Shown here: positions 15,803-24,049 of the stretch, in pieces
Numbering within the stretch: the first letter of the stretch is position 1
Layout: the number at the start of each line of letters is the position of its first letter
Source of the DNA: an uncultured Bacteroidia bacterium
Lineage (GTDB): Bacteria; Bacteroidota; Bacteroidia; Bacteroidales; UBA932
NCBI GenBank assembly: GCA_902768665.1
Contig: CACXMA010000008.1
Coordinates: 28,188-92,187 of the forward strand
DNA: 64,000 bases
Direction of reading: 5' to 3'
The notes under the pieces: generated by a model
Seen by the model: only the letters and a program-made list of their open reading frames with translations
What the model was told of the DNA's origin: nothing
The model's database searches: none
Made by a program: the position numbers and the translations under genes

Positions 15803-17737
15803 CTATTCCTCCTTGTATTTGTCGATCAGCCAGTTGATGTTCAGCAGGGTGGCCGTCGCCATCGCGGAAGAGATGGCGCCGTGCGGCTCGTGGGGCGGGT
15901 CTCCGTCATAAAGCTCGGAGAAGGCGCCGACACCGTGCTTGGAGAGGTCCTCATAGAAGCCCTCTGTCAGCCACTCGGCCCGTTTGATGAAGTTCTTGCC
16001 CATCATGCGGAAACTGACATAGGCGTACTGGGCGAGAAGGTCCGGGAAGGCGCAGCCGTTGTGGTAGGCGAGGTCGCGCTCGGTCTGGGAACCTTCGTAG
16101 ACACCCTTGTAGCCCGGATCGCGCGGGGACAGGGAACGGATGCCGCGGCGGGTCACCAGCTCGGCGTTGATCACGCGCATGACGCTGCTGACGACCTCGT
16201 CCGAAACGGCCGAATAGTCCAGAGACACAGCCCAGAGCTGATTCGGACGAAGGGCCAGGTTCTGTCCGTAATTGTCGACGTAGTCGGCGAGATAGCCGGC
16301 GTCGGCGTTCCAGAACGTCGGCTGGAAGCTTTCGAGGATGGCCTTGCGGACCGGAGTCCAGCGGCGGACGAACTCGCACTTCGGGTCGCCGTACTTCGCT
16401 TCCATCTCGAGGGCGAAGCAGATGGCGTTGTACCACATGGCATTCGTCTCGACCTGATAGCCGGCGCGCTCGGTCACGGCGCGGCCGTTGATGTATGCGT
16501 TCATCCAGGTCAGGGCGACGCCGTCCATCTGGGCCCAGAGCAGGCCGTTCGGCTGCATCGCCACCTCACGGCGATGGCCGGGGGCATAGCTGGCGATGAT
16601 CGCCTTGAGGGTCTCGCCGTACTTCTCCCAGACGTGCTTCTCGGCGCCCGTGTAGGCGATGTACTGCTGGAGGGCGACGGTCATGAAGAGCGGGGACTCG
16701 ACCTGCGTCGTGCGGCGGAACAGGCGTTCCTGCTCGTCGTGGATGAGGTTGTCGAGGATCTCCTCGAACTCCTTCGGGTCATCCTTGGCGTAGAGGGTCA
16801 GGCCGGCGAGGGCGTTCAGCGTCTCGCGGAGAAGACCGGTATACAGCCAGGAGAAACCGGCGGTAATCTGCTTGCGGCCGGCGCGGTTGCGCACCAGCAG
16901 GTCGGCGCAGTGCACGAGCTGGTCGCGGAAGGAGGTGATGTTGCCCTCCTTGGCGACGGCGGAGGCGAACTTGCGCTTCAGACCGGCGGGAGCAGCCTCC
17001 TCGACGGACGCGGAGAAGACGACCGACTCGCCTTCCTTGAGCTCGAGCGAGAACTGACCGGGGACGAAGAGGTCCTCACGGCAGTCGAAGCCGCGGCGGT
17101 ACTCGTCGGAGTAGGTGATGCCGTTGTACCATGCAGGGGAGGACTTGAACACCGCCTTGCCGCTGAGCTGGAGGTGGAGGTCCGGGAACCCTTCGTAAAG
17201 GTTGTAGGCCACGCCGCCCGGGATGTCCCAGCCCACGGTGTTCGCCTGGGTGTTCTGGGAGGTCAGGGCGTGCACGCTGCGGAAAGCCAGGAAAGGCTTG
17301 AGGTTCAGCGTGACCTTGCGGGGGGATTTGACGAGCTCGTACTTGATCAGGACCTGATCAGTGTCCGGAACGAGGACGATGCTCTTGACGAAGACCATCT
17401 CGCCGATCTTGTAGGTCACCTGGGGCACCGGGTCCGCGTCGAAGTCGACGATGTACTTGTGCCCGCGGGGCTCGTAGATGTCTCCGTAGCAGTGGATGCC
17501 GAGGTTGAACTGGCGTCCGCCGAGGACGAGGCTCTCGTCCAGGGACGACAACAGGAGATACTTCTCGCCGCCGAACCGGTCGATCGGGACTCCGAGGAGG
17601 CCGTGATAGCGTCGGGTATTGCAGGTCACGATGGACGTGTTGCAATACGCACCCGTCTTGTTCGCGAGAATGATTTCCCGCTTGAGGGAATAAGACAGGT
17701 TGACGAGTTCAGACTTGTTGAATTTCAAAAAAGCCAT
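15803..17737 (-). CDS. Glycogen debranching enzyme (amylo-alpha-1,6-glucosidase type)
   Basis: A 644-residue protein. Residues about 1-290 are the beta-rich N-terminal domain with NTRRYHGLLGVPIDR, typical of archaeal/bacterial GDE proteins, and residues about 300-640 are an (alpha/alpha)6 toroid like GH133/GH15 enzymes, with GLLWAQMDGVALTWMNA and QLWAVSLDYSAVS. It removes alpha-1,6 branches from glycogen and so works against or alongside GlgB, 28 bases upstream. No signal peptide. The start is the ATG at 17737; a long frame on the opposite strand here is a codon-bias shadow. Confidence 0.92.
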   Translation of the reverse strand: MAFLKFNKSELVNLSYSLKREIILANKTGAYCNTSIVTCNTRRYHGLLGVPIDRFGGEKYLLLSSLDESLVLGGRQFNLGIHCYGDIYEPRGHKYIVDFDADPVPQVTYKIGEMVFVKSIVLVPDTDQVLIKYELVKSPRKVTLNLKPFLAFRSVHALTSQNTQANTVGWDIPGGVAYNLYEGFPDLHLQLSGKAVFKSSPAWYNGITYSDEYRRGFDCREDLFVPGQFSLELKEGESVVFSASVEEAAPAGLKRKFASAVAKEGNITSFRDQLVHCADLLVRNRAGRKQITAGFSWLYTGLLRETLNALAGLTLYAKDDPKEFEEILDNLIHDEQERLFRRTTQVESPLFMTVALQQYIAYTGAEKHVWEKYGETLKAIIASYAPGHRREVAMQPNGLLWAQMDGVALTWMNAYINGRAVTERAGYQVETNAMWYNAICFALEMEAKYGDPKCEFVRRWTPVRKAILESFQPTFWNADAGYLADYVDNYGQNLALRPNQLWAVSLDYSAVSDEVVSSVMRVINAELVTRRGIRSLSPRDPGYKGVYEGSQTERDLAYHNGCAFPDLLAQYAYVSFRMMGKNFIKRAEWLTEGFYEDLSKHGVGAFSELYDGDPPHEPHGAISSAMATATLLNINWLIDKYKEE

Positions 17738-17765
17738 ATCGCGATATTTAGTACTAATTTCGTTT

Positions 17766-19766
17766 CTAGTCCACTTTCTTCAGGACAACCGCCGTACGGG
17801 CCGGCAGGTAAAGCATCAGCGCGTGCTTGTATTTATCCGGTCCGTTGGGGGACTTCTGCTTGAGCATGAGGTGTTTCTCACCCTCCTTGACACGGTCGAA
17901 GCCGTCGAACGCGGCAGCGTCTGAGCTCAGTACGGTCTCCCAGACGCCGTCCGGTGCGGCGAATCCGTAGTCGGCAAAAGAACCAACGGCGTTGAAATTG
18001 AGTGCAAAGATACAGTTTCTTCGCCTGAAAATCAAGATTTTCTTCTCCTCGTCGATGACAAGGGCCTCGGGACGGTCCGAGAGAACCTCCTCCTTGCGGA
18101 GGAGATGGACCATCGCGGCGTCGAAAGCACGGAGCTTGCCGTAGCGAAGGAGACCGTTCCTGGCGAGCGACCACTGGCGGCGCGCATACTTGAACGACCA
18201 GCCGTTTCCTTCGCGCGGGAAATCAATCCATTCCGGATGGCCGAACTCGTTGCCCATGAAGGTCAGATAGCCGTCCCCGGCCGTCGCGGCGGTGGCGAGG
18301 CGGATCATCTTGTGGAGGGCGATAGCCCGGTCGATGATGCCGTTCTGGGAGGCATTGTCCATGCAGAAGTACATCTCCTTGTCGGCCAGGCGGAAGATCA
18401 GGGTCTTGTCGCCCACGAGGGCCTGGTCGTGGCACTCGGCATAGGAAACGGTCTTTTCGTCGGCGCGCTTGTTGGTCAGCTCCCACCAGATTTCGCCCAT
18501 CGACCACTGCTCGTCGCTCTTTTCCTTGATCCATTTGATCCAGTGGTCGGCTACGCCCATCGCCATGCGGAAGTCGAAGCCGACACCGCCGGCGGAGAGC
18601 GGGGCGGCCAGACCGGCCATGCCCGAGACGTCCTCGGCGATGGTGAATCCGTTCGGGTTCATCTCATGGACGAGGATGTTGGCAAGGCCGAGATAGGTCA
18701 CCGCATTCTCGTCCACGCCGCTGTCGAAATAGAGCGAATAGTTGCCGAAATCCTTGCCGAGACCGTGGTCCCAGTAGAGCATCGAGGTCACGCCGTCGAA
18801 GCGGAAACCGTCGATGTGATACTCTTCCATCCAGTATTTGACATTCGACAGGAGGAAGTATTTCGTCTCGTCCTTGCCGTAGTCGAAGCAGCGGGATCCC
18901 CAGGCCGGATGGCGTCCCTGCGGACCGTTGTAGAAGTAGAGGTCCTCGCGGCCGTCGAAGCGCGAGAGACCTTCCGCCTCGTTGTCGACACTGTGGCTGT
19001 GGACGATGTCCATCACCACCGCGATGCCCTTTCCGTGGGCGTCGTCGACAAGGCGCTTGAACTCCTCGGGCGTGCCGAAACGGGAGCTCAGCGCGTAGAA
19101 ATTGGACACCTGGTAGCCGAAGGAACCATAGTACGGGTGCTCCTGCAGGGCCATGATCTGGATGGTGTCATAACCCAGTTCCTTGACCTGCGGCAGGACG
19201 TCCCGGCGGAAATCCTCGAAAGAGGCCACGCACTCCTTCTCCGAGCTCATGCCGATATGGCATTCATAGATCAGCGGATGGGGCCGTTTTCCGGCATGGC
19301 CGTGCTTCCAGACATAGGGCTCGGCGGGGGCCCAGACCTGCGCGGAGAAGAGCTTGGTCACCTCGTCCTGCACCACGCGGGTCACGTAGGAAGGAAGGCG
19401 CTCCCCTGCTCCGCCCGGCCACTCGATCCAGAGTTTGTAGAGTTCCCCGTGGTTGAGGAACATCTCCGGGATCGTAAGCTGCCAGTTGCCGTTTCCGATG
19501 GGCTTCAGGGCATAGGCCTCGGTCTTTTTCCAGTTGTTGCAGTCGCCGATGAGATAGATCTTCGTCGCGTTCGGCGCCCACTCCCGGAACACCCATGAGC
19601 CGTCGGCGCAGCGATGGAGACCGTAAAAGAGGTGGTTATTCACCGCATCGGAGAGCTTTCCATCCCCCGCGATGTGCTTCTTCATGCCGAGAATCCGGGC
19701 CTGACGGGCGTCAATGGCCTCTTTGAAAGGCGCGAGCCACGGGTCTGTCTGGTAGATTTTTTTCAT
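17766..19766 (-). CDS. glgB: 1,4-alpha-glucan branching enzyme
   Basis: A 666-residue GH13 enzyme that makes alpha-1,6 branches in glycogen. The CBM48-like N-terminal domain (about 50-150) contains FREWAPNATKIYLIGDCN; the catalytic barrel has DIVHSHSVDN, the nucleophile motif GFRFDGVTSMLY, the acid/base motif TIAEDVSG, and the late-conserved YAECHDQALVGDKT. The sequence is of the eukaryote-like branching-enzyme type, as in other Bacteroidota. It follows xseB by 14 bases and so seems to be transcribed from the xseA promoter. Confidence 0.96.
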   Translation of the reverse strand: MKKIYQTDPWLAPFKEAIDARQARILGMKKHIAGDGKLSDAVNNHLFYGLHRCADGSWVFREWAPNATKIYLIGDCNNWKKTEAYALKPIGNGNWQLTIPEMFLNHGELYKLWIEWPGGAGERLPSYVTRVVQDEVTKLFSAQVWAPAEPYVWKHGHAGKRPHPLIYECHIGMSSEKECVASFEDFRRDVLPQVKELGYDTIQIMALQEHPYYGSFGYQVSNFYALSSRFGTPEEFKRLVDDAHGKGIAVVMDIVHSHSVDNEAEGLSRFDGREDLYFYNGPQGRHPAWGSRCFDYGKDETKYFLLSNVKYWMEEYHIDGFRFDGVTSMLYWDHGLGKDFGNYSLYFDSGVDENAVTYLGLANILVHEMNPNGFTIAEDVSGMAGLAAPLSAGGVGFDFRMAMGVADHWIKWIKEKSDEQWSMGEIWWELTNKRADEKTVSYAECHDQALVGDKTLIFRLADKEMYFCMDNASQNGIIDRAIALHKMIRLATAATAGDGYLTFMGNEFGHPEWIDFPREGNGWSFKYARRQWSLARNGLLRYGKLRAFDAAMVHLLRKEEVLSDRPEALVIDEEKKILIFRRRNCIFALNFNAVGSFADYGFAAPDGVWETVLSSDAAAFDGFDRVKEGEKHLMLKQKSPNGPDKYKHALMLYLPARTAVVLKKVD

Positions 19767-19780
19767 GGATATTATGTGGT

Positions 19781-19969
19781 TTAATCTTTGTCGATGCTGT
19801 CGATCTTTTCCCGGACGGAGCGAAGGTACTCGCGGCAGGCCTTGAGCAGCTGCTTGCTCTCCCCGACGAGCGAGTCGATGTCGTCGAGTTTCGTTTCGGG
19901 GTTCTCCACTTTGGCGGCGATTTCTTCCAGCCTGGCGATCGCCTTTGCGTAATCAAATTGTTCTTCCAT
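19781..19969 (-). CDS. xseB: Exodeoxyribonuclease VII small subunit
   Basis: A 62-residue helical protein, starting MEEQFDYAKAIARLEEIAAKVE, the XseB pattern (F-Y-A-x-x-x-LE-IV-x-LE). It assembles around XseA to give the ssDNA exonuclease VII. It lies three bases after xseA. Size is normal or slightly short for the family. Confidence 0.92.
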   Translation of the reverse strand: MEEQFDYAKAIARLEEIAAKVENPETKLDDIDSLVGESKQLLKACREYLRSVREKIDSIDKD

Positions 19970-19972
19970 AAT

Positions 19973-21310
19973 CTATGCGGTTTGCACCTTCCCGGGTATA
20001 TCCTCCGCGAACACCTCGTCGACACGGGCCGTCAGCGAGCCGTCCGAGAAACGGACGCCGATGCGGTCGCCGGTCGTGACGCGTCGCACGGTTTTGAGCA
20101 CTTTGCGGTCCCGGCCGGTCACGAGGACATAGCCGAGGCCGAGAATCTTGCGGGGGTCCGAAGCCCCGATCATCGCCTCCTGCAGCGCCAGGCGGGACAC
20201 TTCCTGTCCGAGGCGGGACTCCGCGGCGAAACGGAGCCGGTGCAGCACGGCGTCGCGGCGGCGGGCGGTCTCTCCATAGAGCCGCTCGAGCGCCCGGCTG
20301 ATCCGGCCGACGAGCCGCTCCGCCCGCTGCTCCATCGTGGCCAGACGGCCCTGCACGGCCCGCCCGATGCGGTTATCGTAGCCCTGGAGTCTCATTTCCA
20401 AGGCCGAAATCCGCCGGTCCGCGGCTTGCCGGATCCGCCCTTCCAGCCCGTCCAGGGCGGCATCCTCCCCGGCGTATGCATCGAGGAAAAGGTCCGCCAG
20501 CGCGGTCGGGGTCTTGACGTAGCGGCCCGCCACCATGTCGGCGATGTGGAAGTCGCGGTCATGGCCGATGGCGGTCACCACGGGGATCGGGCATGTGGCA
20601 ATGGCGACGGCGAGGTCGTAGTCGTCGAAACAGGCGAGATCCAGCTCGCTGCCGCCGCCGCGAAGGATCAGCAGGGCGTCGTAGCCGCCCCGCTCCGTCA
20701 CTTCGACGATGGCGGAAATCATGGACGCCGGGGCCGATTCGCCCTGCATCAGCGCTTCAAAGAGGTCCGCCTCGAAGACATACCCGGCCTCGTTCTCGAG
20801 CAGGTGGCGGCGGAAATCGCCATACCCGGCGGCCGTCTTCGACGAGATTACCGCCAGCCGGTAGGGCAGCCGCGGCAGCGCCAGCTCCTTCTGCATGTCC
20901 ATATAGCCCCCGGCCGTCAGCTTCTCGATCGCTTTTTTGCGCTCGAGCGCCGCTTCGCCGAGGGTGAAGGCCGGATCGATGTCATCGATGAAAAGGCTGA
21001 CTCCGTAGAGCTCGCTGTAGCTGACCTGCACGCGCACGAGAACCGAAATCCCGGCGCGGAGCTCCTGCCCGGCCGTCTGCTCGAAAAAGGCCTTGAGCTG
21101 CGGATAGTTCCACTTCCAGATCATCGCCCGGGCCTCCGCGACGGCCTTGCCGCCGCTGCTTTGCGTGAGACTCAGATAGCAGTGGCCGTTCGCGCGCGGA
21201 CTCCACTGGGCGATCTCTGCCTTGACCCACATCTTCCCCGGGAAGGCATCCTGGATGCCTGCCTTGATGAGCCGCTGGAGCTCCAGCAAATCCATGTAGT
21301 CCCGGGCCAT
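19973..21310 (-). CDS. xseA: Exodeoxyribonuclease VII large subunit
   Basis: A 445-residue catalytic subunit. The N-terminal OB fold (about 1-110) contains WVKAEIAQWSPRANGHCYLSL; the catalytic core has LPRLPYRLAVISSKTAAGYGDF, DALLILRGGGSELDLACFDD and VVTAIGHDRDFHIADMVA with TPTALADLF, all landmarks of XseA; a coiled coil follows. The C-terminal VTTGDRIGVRFSDGSL is the terminal beta segment. It is the first gene of the operon that continues to ribF and has a TATATTTG promoter 24 bases upstream. Confidence 0.96.
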   Translation of the reverse strand: MARDYMDLLELQRLIKAGIQDAFPGKMWVKAEIAQWSPRANGHCYLSLTQSSGGKAVAEARAMIWKWNYPQLKAFFEQTAGQELRAGISVLVRVQVSYSELYGVSLFIDDIDPAFTLGEAALERKKAIEKLTAGGYMDMQKELALPRLPYRLAVISSKTAAGYGDFRRHLLENEAGYVFEADLFEALMQGESAPASMISAIVEVTERGGYDALLILRGGGSELDLACFDDYDLAVAIATCPIPVVTAIGHDRDFHIADMVAGRYVKTPTALADLFLDAYAGEDAALDGLEGRIRQAADRRISALEMRLQGYDNRIGRAVQGRLATMEQRAERLVGRISRALERLYGETARRRDAVLHRLRFAAESRLGQEVSRLALQEAMIGASDPRKILGLGYVLVTGRDRKVLKTVRRVTTGDRIGVRFSDGSLTARVDEVFAEDIPGKVQTA

Positions 21311-21334
21311 ATCTCTCGCCGTCCGCTAAGTGTA

Positions 21335-21367
21335 CAAATATAACAATTATTTCGGATGAAACCCAAA
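21335..21367 (-). promoter_or_regulatory. Promoter of the xseA-glgB-ribF operon
   Basis: Reading leftward: TTTG at 21364-21367, 21 bases, then TATATTTG at 21335-21342; the xseA start follows 24 bases later. Probably drives all eight genes down to ribF, as gaps inside the operon are at most 28 bases. Confidence 0.6.
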
Positions 21368-21401
21368 GAAATAATAGATGTCTCGCCTGTTACAGATTTG
21401 T

Positions 21402-21432
21402 TTTGTTTTTTTCGCCAAAGTATATATCTTTG
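21402..21432 (+). promoter_or_regulatory. Promoter of the toxin-antitoxin pair
   Basis: TTTG (21402-21405), exactly 19 bases, TATCTTTG (21425-21432); start codon 16 bases on. AT-rich repeats of TATAT around the start could be an autoregulatory site, but no clear operator is seen. Confidence 0.75.
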
Positions 21433-21448
21433 CAAAAAAATAGTATAT

Positions 21449-21709
21449 ATGGAATCCGTTACCACGCACAGGAAACTGATAGACATTCAGACACCGGCTT
21501 TTGAGGCTTTACAGCAGGAAGCAGCCCGCAAAAACATATCCCTAAAAAGATATATAGAGAATCTTTTGGATCAGGAAGCGGCCGGCATAAGGCTCCGGCA
21601 ACGGGAACTTAACCCCGGCGTGCTTCGTTTGCTCGGATCGGCCATTCCAAAAGACCGCAGCATTGCGGAAATCGACGATGACAGACTTCTTTACATCCTT
21701 TCGAAATGA
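21449..21709 (+). CDS. Putative antitoxin (helical, RHH-like)
   Basis: An 86-residue small protein. The segment RKLIDIQTPAFEALQQEAARKNISLKRYIENLL, split around residue 25, reads as a short strand followed by two helices, as in ribbon-helix-helix antitoxins; the C-terminal tail would wrap the toxin. I cannot assign a named family. The start at 21449 is chosen because the promoter box ends at 21432, which excludes the in-frame ATG at 21356. The last bases overlap the PIN toxin start by four (ATGA), typical of translationally coupled antitoxin-toxin pairs. Confidence 0.75.
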   Translation: MESVTTHRKLIDIQTPAFEALQQEAARKNISLKRYIENLLDQEAAGIRLRQRELNPGVLRLLGSAIPKDRSIAEIDDDRLLYILSK

Positions 21710-22119
21710 GAGTTTTTCTGGATACGAACATTATTCTGGACCTTCTGCTCGAGCGGGATGGCTTTGAGGATTCCATTGACTTGTTTTCCCGGCAGGACGA
21801 GGGGAAGATTCAACTCAGCACATCCGTCCTGTCCATGGTCAATATCGCCTACGTCTATCGCAAGACAGTCGGCCACGCGCTGGCCGTGTCCAATATCAAG
21901 TACCTGAGCGCCCTTGTAGAAGTCCTGCCGATGGACGGGATGATGATTCAGGACGCCATCTATTCTAAGGGGAAAGATTTTGAGGACAATCTCCAGCTCA
22001 GCTGTGCCGAGAAAGGACAATGTGATGCCCTCGTCACCAGGAACAAAAAAGACTTCCCCGCCGGGAAGTCCCCGGTGCCGGTCTACACCCCGGCAGAATT
22101 CTTCTCGCTCCCACTATAG
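21706..22119 (+). CDS. PIN domain ribonuclease toxin
   Basis: A 137-residue PIN domain (VapC-like). MRVFLDTNIILDLLLER gives the first catalytic Asp (Asp6); the second acidic cluster is in KGKDFEDNLQLSCAE and the last in CDALVTRNKKDF. PIN toxins cut RNA, often tRNA or rRNA, with Mg2+. Targets are unknown here. It overlaps the upstream antitoxin by four bases. The pair sits between two housekeeping operons and is less GC-rich than them, which may mean acquisition. Confidence 0.9.
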   Translation: MRVFLDTNIILDLLLERDGFEDSIDLFSRQDEGKIQLSTSVLSMVNIAYVYRKTVGHALAVSNIKYLSALVEVLPMDGMMIQDAIYSKGKDFEDNLQLSCAEKGQCDALVTRNKKDFPAGKSPVPVYTPAEFFSLPL

Positions 22120-22140
22120 CAATCTAATCAAAACTTTTCT

Positions 22141-22148
22141 TATCTTTG
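22141..22148 (+). promoter_or_regulatory. -7 promoter box for ysxC-prs-der
   Basis: TATCTTTG, exact consensus match, 22 bases before the ysxC start; no clear -33 box. Confidence 0.65.
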
Positions 22149-22170
22149 CATTGCCTTAACCGACACAGCG

Positions 22171-22767
22171 ATGAAAATCACCTCCGCCACCTTTGCGGGC
22201 TCGAGTGCCCGGACCGCCGGAAAACCGGCCAGGAGACTGCCGGAGTTCGCTTTCATCGGCCGGTCCAACGTAGGCAAGTCCTCCCTCATCAACATGCTCA
22301 CCGGCCAGCGCAAGCTGGCGATGACCTCGCAGACCCCGGGCAAGACCAAGATTGTCAATCATTTCCTGATCAACGACAGCTGGTACCTGGTGGACCTGCC
22401 GGGCTACGGCTACGCCAAACTCCCCGACAAGGCCCGTAAGGAGCTCCAGCAGGTGGTCAGCGACTATATTTTCAATTCCGGGGAGCTCGTGATGCTCTTC
22501 GTCCTTATCGACTGCCGGCACGACATCGGCAAGGTGGACCTCGACTTCCTCGCCGAGCTCGGCGAGAACGGCGTCCCCTTCGCCATCATCTTCACCAAAG
22601 GCGACAAGCTGGGCCCCGTCGCCCGTGCCGAACAGATCGCCCGCGACCAGGAAATCCTCTCCCGCGAATGGGAGGAGTTCCCGGAGATGCTCGTCAGCTC
22701 GGCCGAGACCGGCCTCGGGCGCGAAGAGATTCTCAATTACATCGGTGAAATTCTGGAAACCTTATAA
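22171..22767 (+). CDS. ysxC: Ribosome biogenesis GTP-binding protein YsxC/EngB
   Basis: A 198-residue TRAFAC GTPase needed for 50S assembly. All G motifs are visible: GRSNVGKSS (G1), the TPGKT switch (G2), DLPGYG (G3), TKGD (G4) and SSAETG (G5). Length is normal. First gene of a four-gene rightward unit; prs follows after 11 bases. Confidence 0.96.
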   Translation: MKITSATFAGSSARTAGKPARRLPEFAFIGRSNVGKSSLINMLTGQRKLAMTSQTPGKTKIVNHFLINDSWYLVDLPGYGYAKLPDKARKELQQVVSDYIFNSGELVMLFVLIDCRHDIGKVDLDFLAELGENGVPFAIIFTKGDKLGPVARAEQIARDQEILSREWEEFPEMLVSSAETGLGREEILNYIGEILETL

Positions 22768-22778
22768 ACCTATTCATC

Positions 22779-23780
22779 ATGTTGAACGACGTACACAAGC
22801 ACAGAATGGCGATTTTCTCCTGCAGGGCCTCGCTGGACTTCGCACAGAAAGTCGTAGATGAAATGAACAAGCTCAAGGACCCCGATGATCCTGAGATTAC
22901 CCTGGGCCCCCTCGAAGTCGCCCAGTTCAGCGACGGCGAGTTCCAGCCCTCGTTCTCCGAGAGCGTCCGCGGCGCCACTTGCTTCATCATCCAGTCGTCG
23001 TTCCCGCCGGCCGACAACCTGATGGAACTGCTCCTGACCATCGACGCCGCAAAGCGCGCCTCCGCCAACAAGGTCATCGCCGTGGTCCCCTATTTCGGAT
23101 GGGCCCGCCAGGACAGAAAGGACAAGCCGCGCGTGTCCATCGGCGCCAAGGTCGTCGCCAACATGTTCCGCGCCGTCGGTACGGACAGCCTGATGACCTG
23201 CGACCTCCACGCAGACCAGATCCAGGGCTTCTTCGACTTCCCGGTGAATCATCTTTATTCTTCGATGGACTTCCTCGACATCCTGAAGAAACTCCAGCGC
23301 AAGTACCGCGACACGCTCACCATCGCCGCCCCGGACATGGGCGGAGCGAAGCGCGCCAACATCTACGCCAAGGCCCTCCACTGCCCGGTCGTCATCTGCC
23401 ACAAGACCCGCGCCCGCGCCAATGTCGTCGAGAAGATCCAGCCCATCGGCGAGGTCGAAGGCCGTGACATCATCATCGTCGACGACATCATCGACACCGC
23501 CGGCACCCTCACCGCCGCCGCCAACGAGCTCTTCAAGCGGGGCGCCAACAGCGTCCGCGCCTTCGCGACCCACGCCGTGCTTTCCGGTCCGGCCCTCGAG
23601 CGGATCCACAATTCCGCCCTCGAGGAGGTCTACGTCACCGACACGCGCCCGCTCACGAAGGACCCCGACAAGCAGCAGTACCTCGAAAAGATCAAGGTCG
23701 TCTCCATGGCCCACACCTTCGCCAAGATGATCCTGAAAGTGTATAACTACCAGCCGATCAGCTCCGAATTCATCATGTAG
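22779..23780 (+). CDS. prs: Ribose-phosphate pyrophosphokinase
   Basis: A 333-residue enzyme making PRPP from ribose-5-phosphate and ATP for nucleotide, His and Trp synthesis. Seen: FSDGEFQPSFSESVRG (ribose-phosphate/ATP region), YFGWARQDRKDKPR (flexible catalytic loop), DLHADQIQGFFD, and the PRPP-binding DDIIDTAGTL. MLNDVHKHRM at the start follows a normal family pattern. The loop reads ARQDRKDKPR with a two-residue difference from the enterobacterial RQDRR form, usual in Bacteroidota. Co-transcribed with ysxC and der. Confidence 0.96.
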   Translation: MLNDVHKHRMAIFSCRASLDFAQKVVDEMNKLKDPDDPEITLGPLEVAQFSDGEFQPSFSESVRGATCFIIQSSFPPADNLMELLLTIDAAKRASANKVIAVVPYFGWARQDRKDKPRVSIGAKVVANMFRAVGTDSLMTCDLHADQIQGFFDFPVNHLYSSMDFLDILKKLQRKYRDTLTIAAPDMGGAKRANIYAKALHCPVVICHKTRARANVVEKIQPIGEVEGRDIIIVDDIIDTAGTLTAAANELFKRGANSVRAFATHAVLSGPALERIHNSALEEVYVTDTRPLTKDPDKQQYLEKIKVVSMAHTFAKMILKVYNYQPISSEFIM

Positions 23781-23786
23781 CAGCTC

Positions 23787-24047
23787 ATGAAAGTCTTCCT
23801 CGCCGCCGTCATTTTCGTAGGCCTTTGTGTCCTCGGGCTCGGATTCAACATCTTTTTCCGGAAGAACGGCCGTTTCCCGGACACGGAGATCGAGTCCAAC
23901 CCTGCCATGCGGAAACTCGGCATCAAGTGCGCGAAACAGGAAGAGATCGAGCTCTGGAGCAGGAAACCGGAAGGCGAACGTCCCGCCGGCTGTGACGGCA
24001 ACTACAGCGACGCCTGTGCGTCCTGCAGCTTATATAATAAACATTGA
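23787..24047 (+). CDS. Small membrane-anchored cysteine-rich protein
   Basis: An 86-residue protein I do not recognise with confidence. Residues 3-24 form one transmembrane helix; the rest is soluble and ends with a four-cysteine arrangement (Cys48, then Cys69, Cys77 and Cys80 near the end, in [12 protein letters not shown]), suggesting a metal site. The short TM plus C-terminal cysteines recall the NqrM maturation-factor family, but the spacing is not a clear match. It lies six bases after prs and two bases before der, so it is certainly read with them. Similar proteins occur in other Bacteroidales as far as I recall. Confidence 0.7.
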   Translation: MKVFLAAVIFVGLCVLGLGFNIFFRKNGRFPDTEIESNPAMRKLGIKCAKQEEIELWSRKPEGERPAGCDGNYSDACASCSLYNKH

Positions 24048-24049
24048 GT

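Noticed and set aside
14489-17863. 1124-codon open frame on the + strand over the GT4 and debranching genes
   Set aside because: It spans two real leftward genes and their junction, and has no family motifs. Lack of stops is a codon-bias effect.
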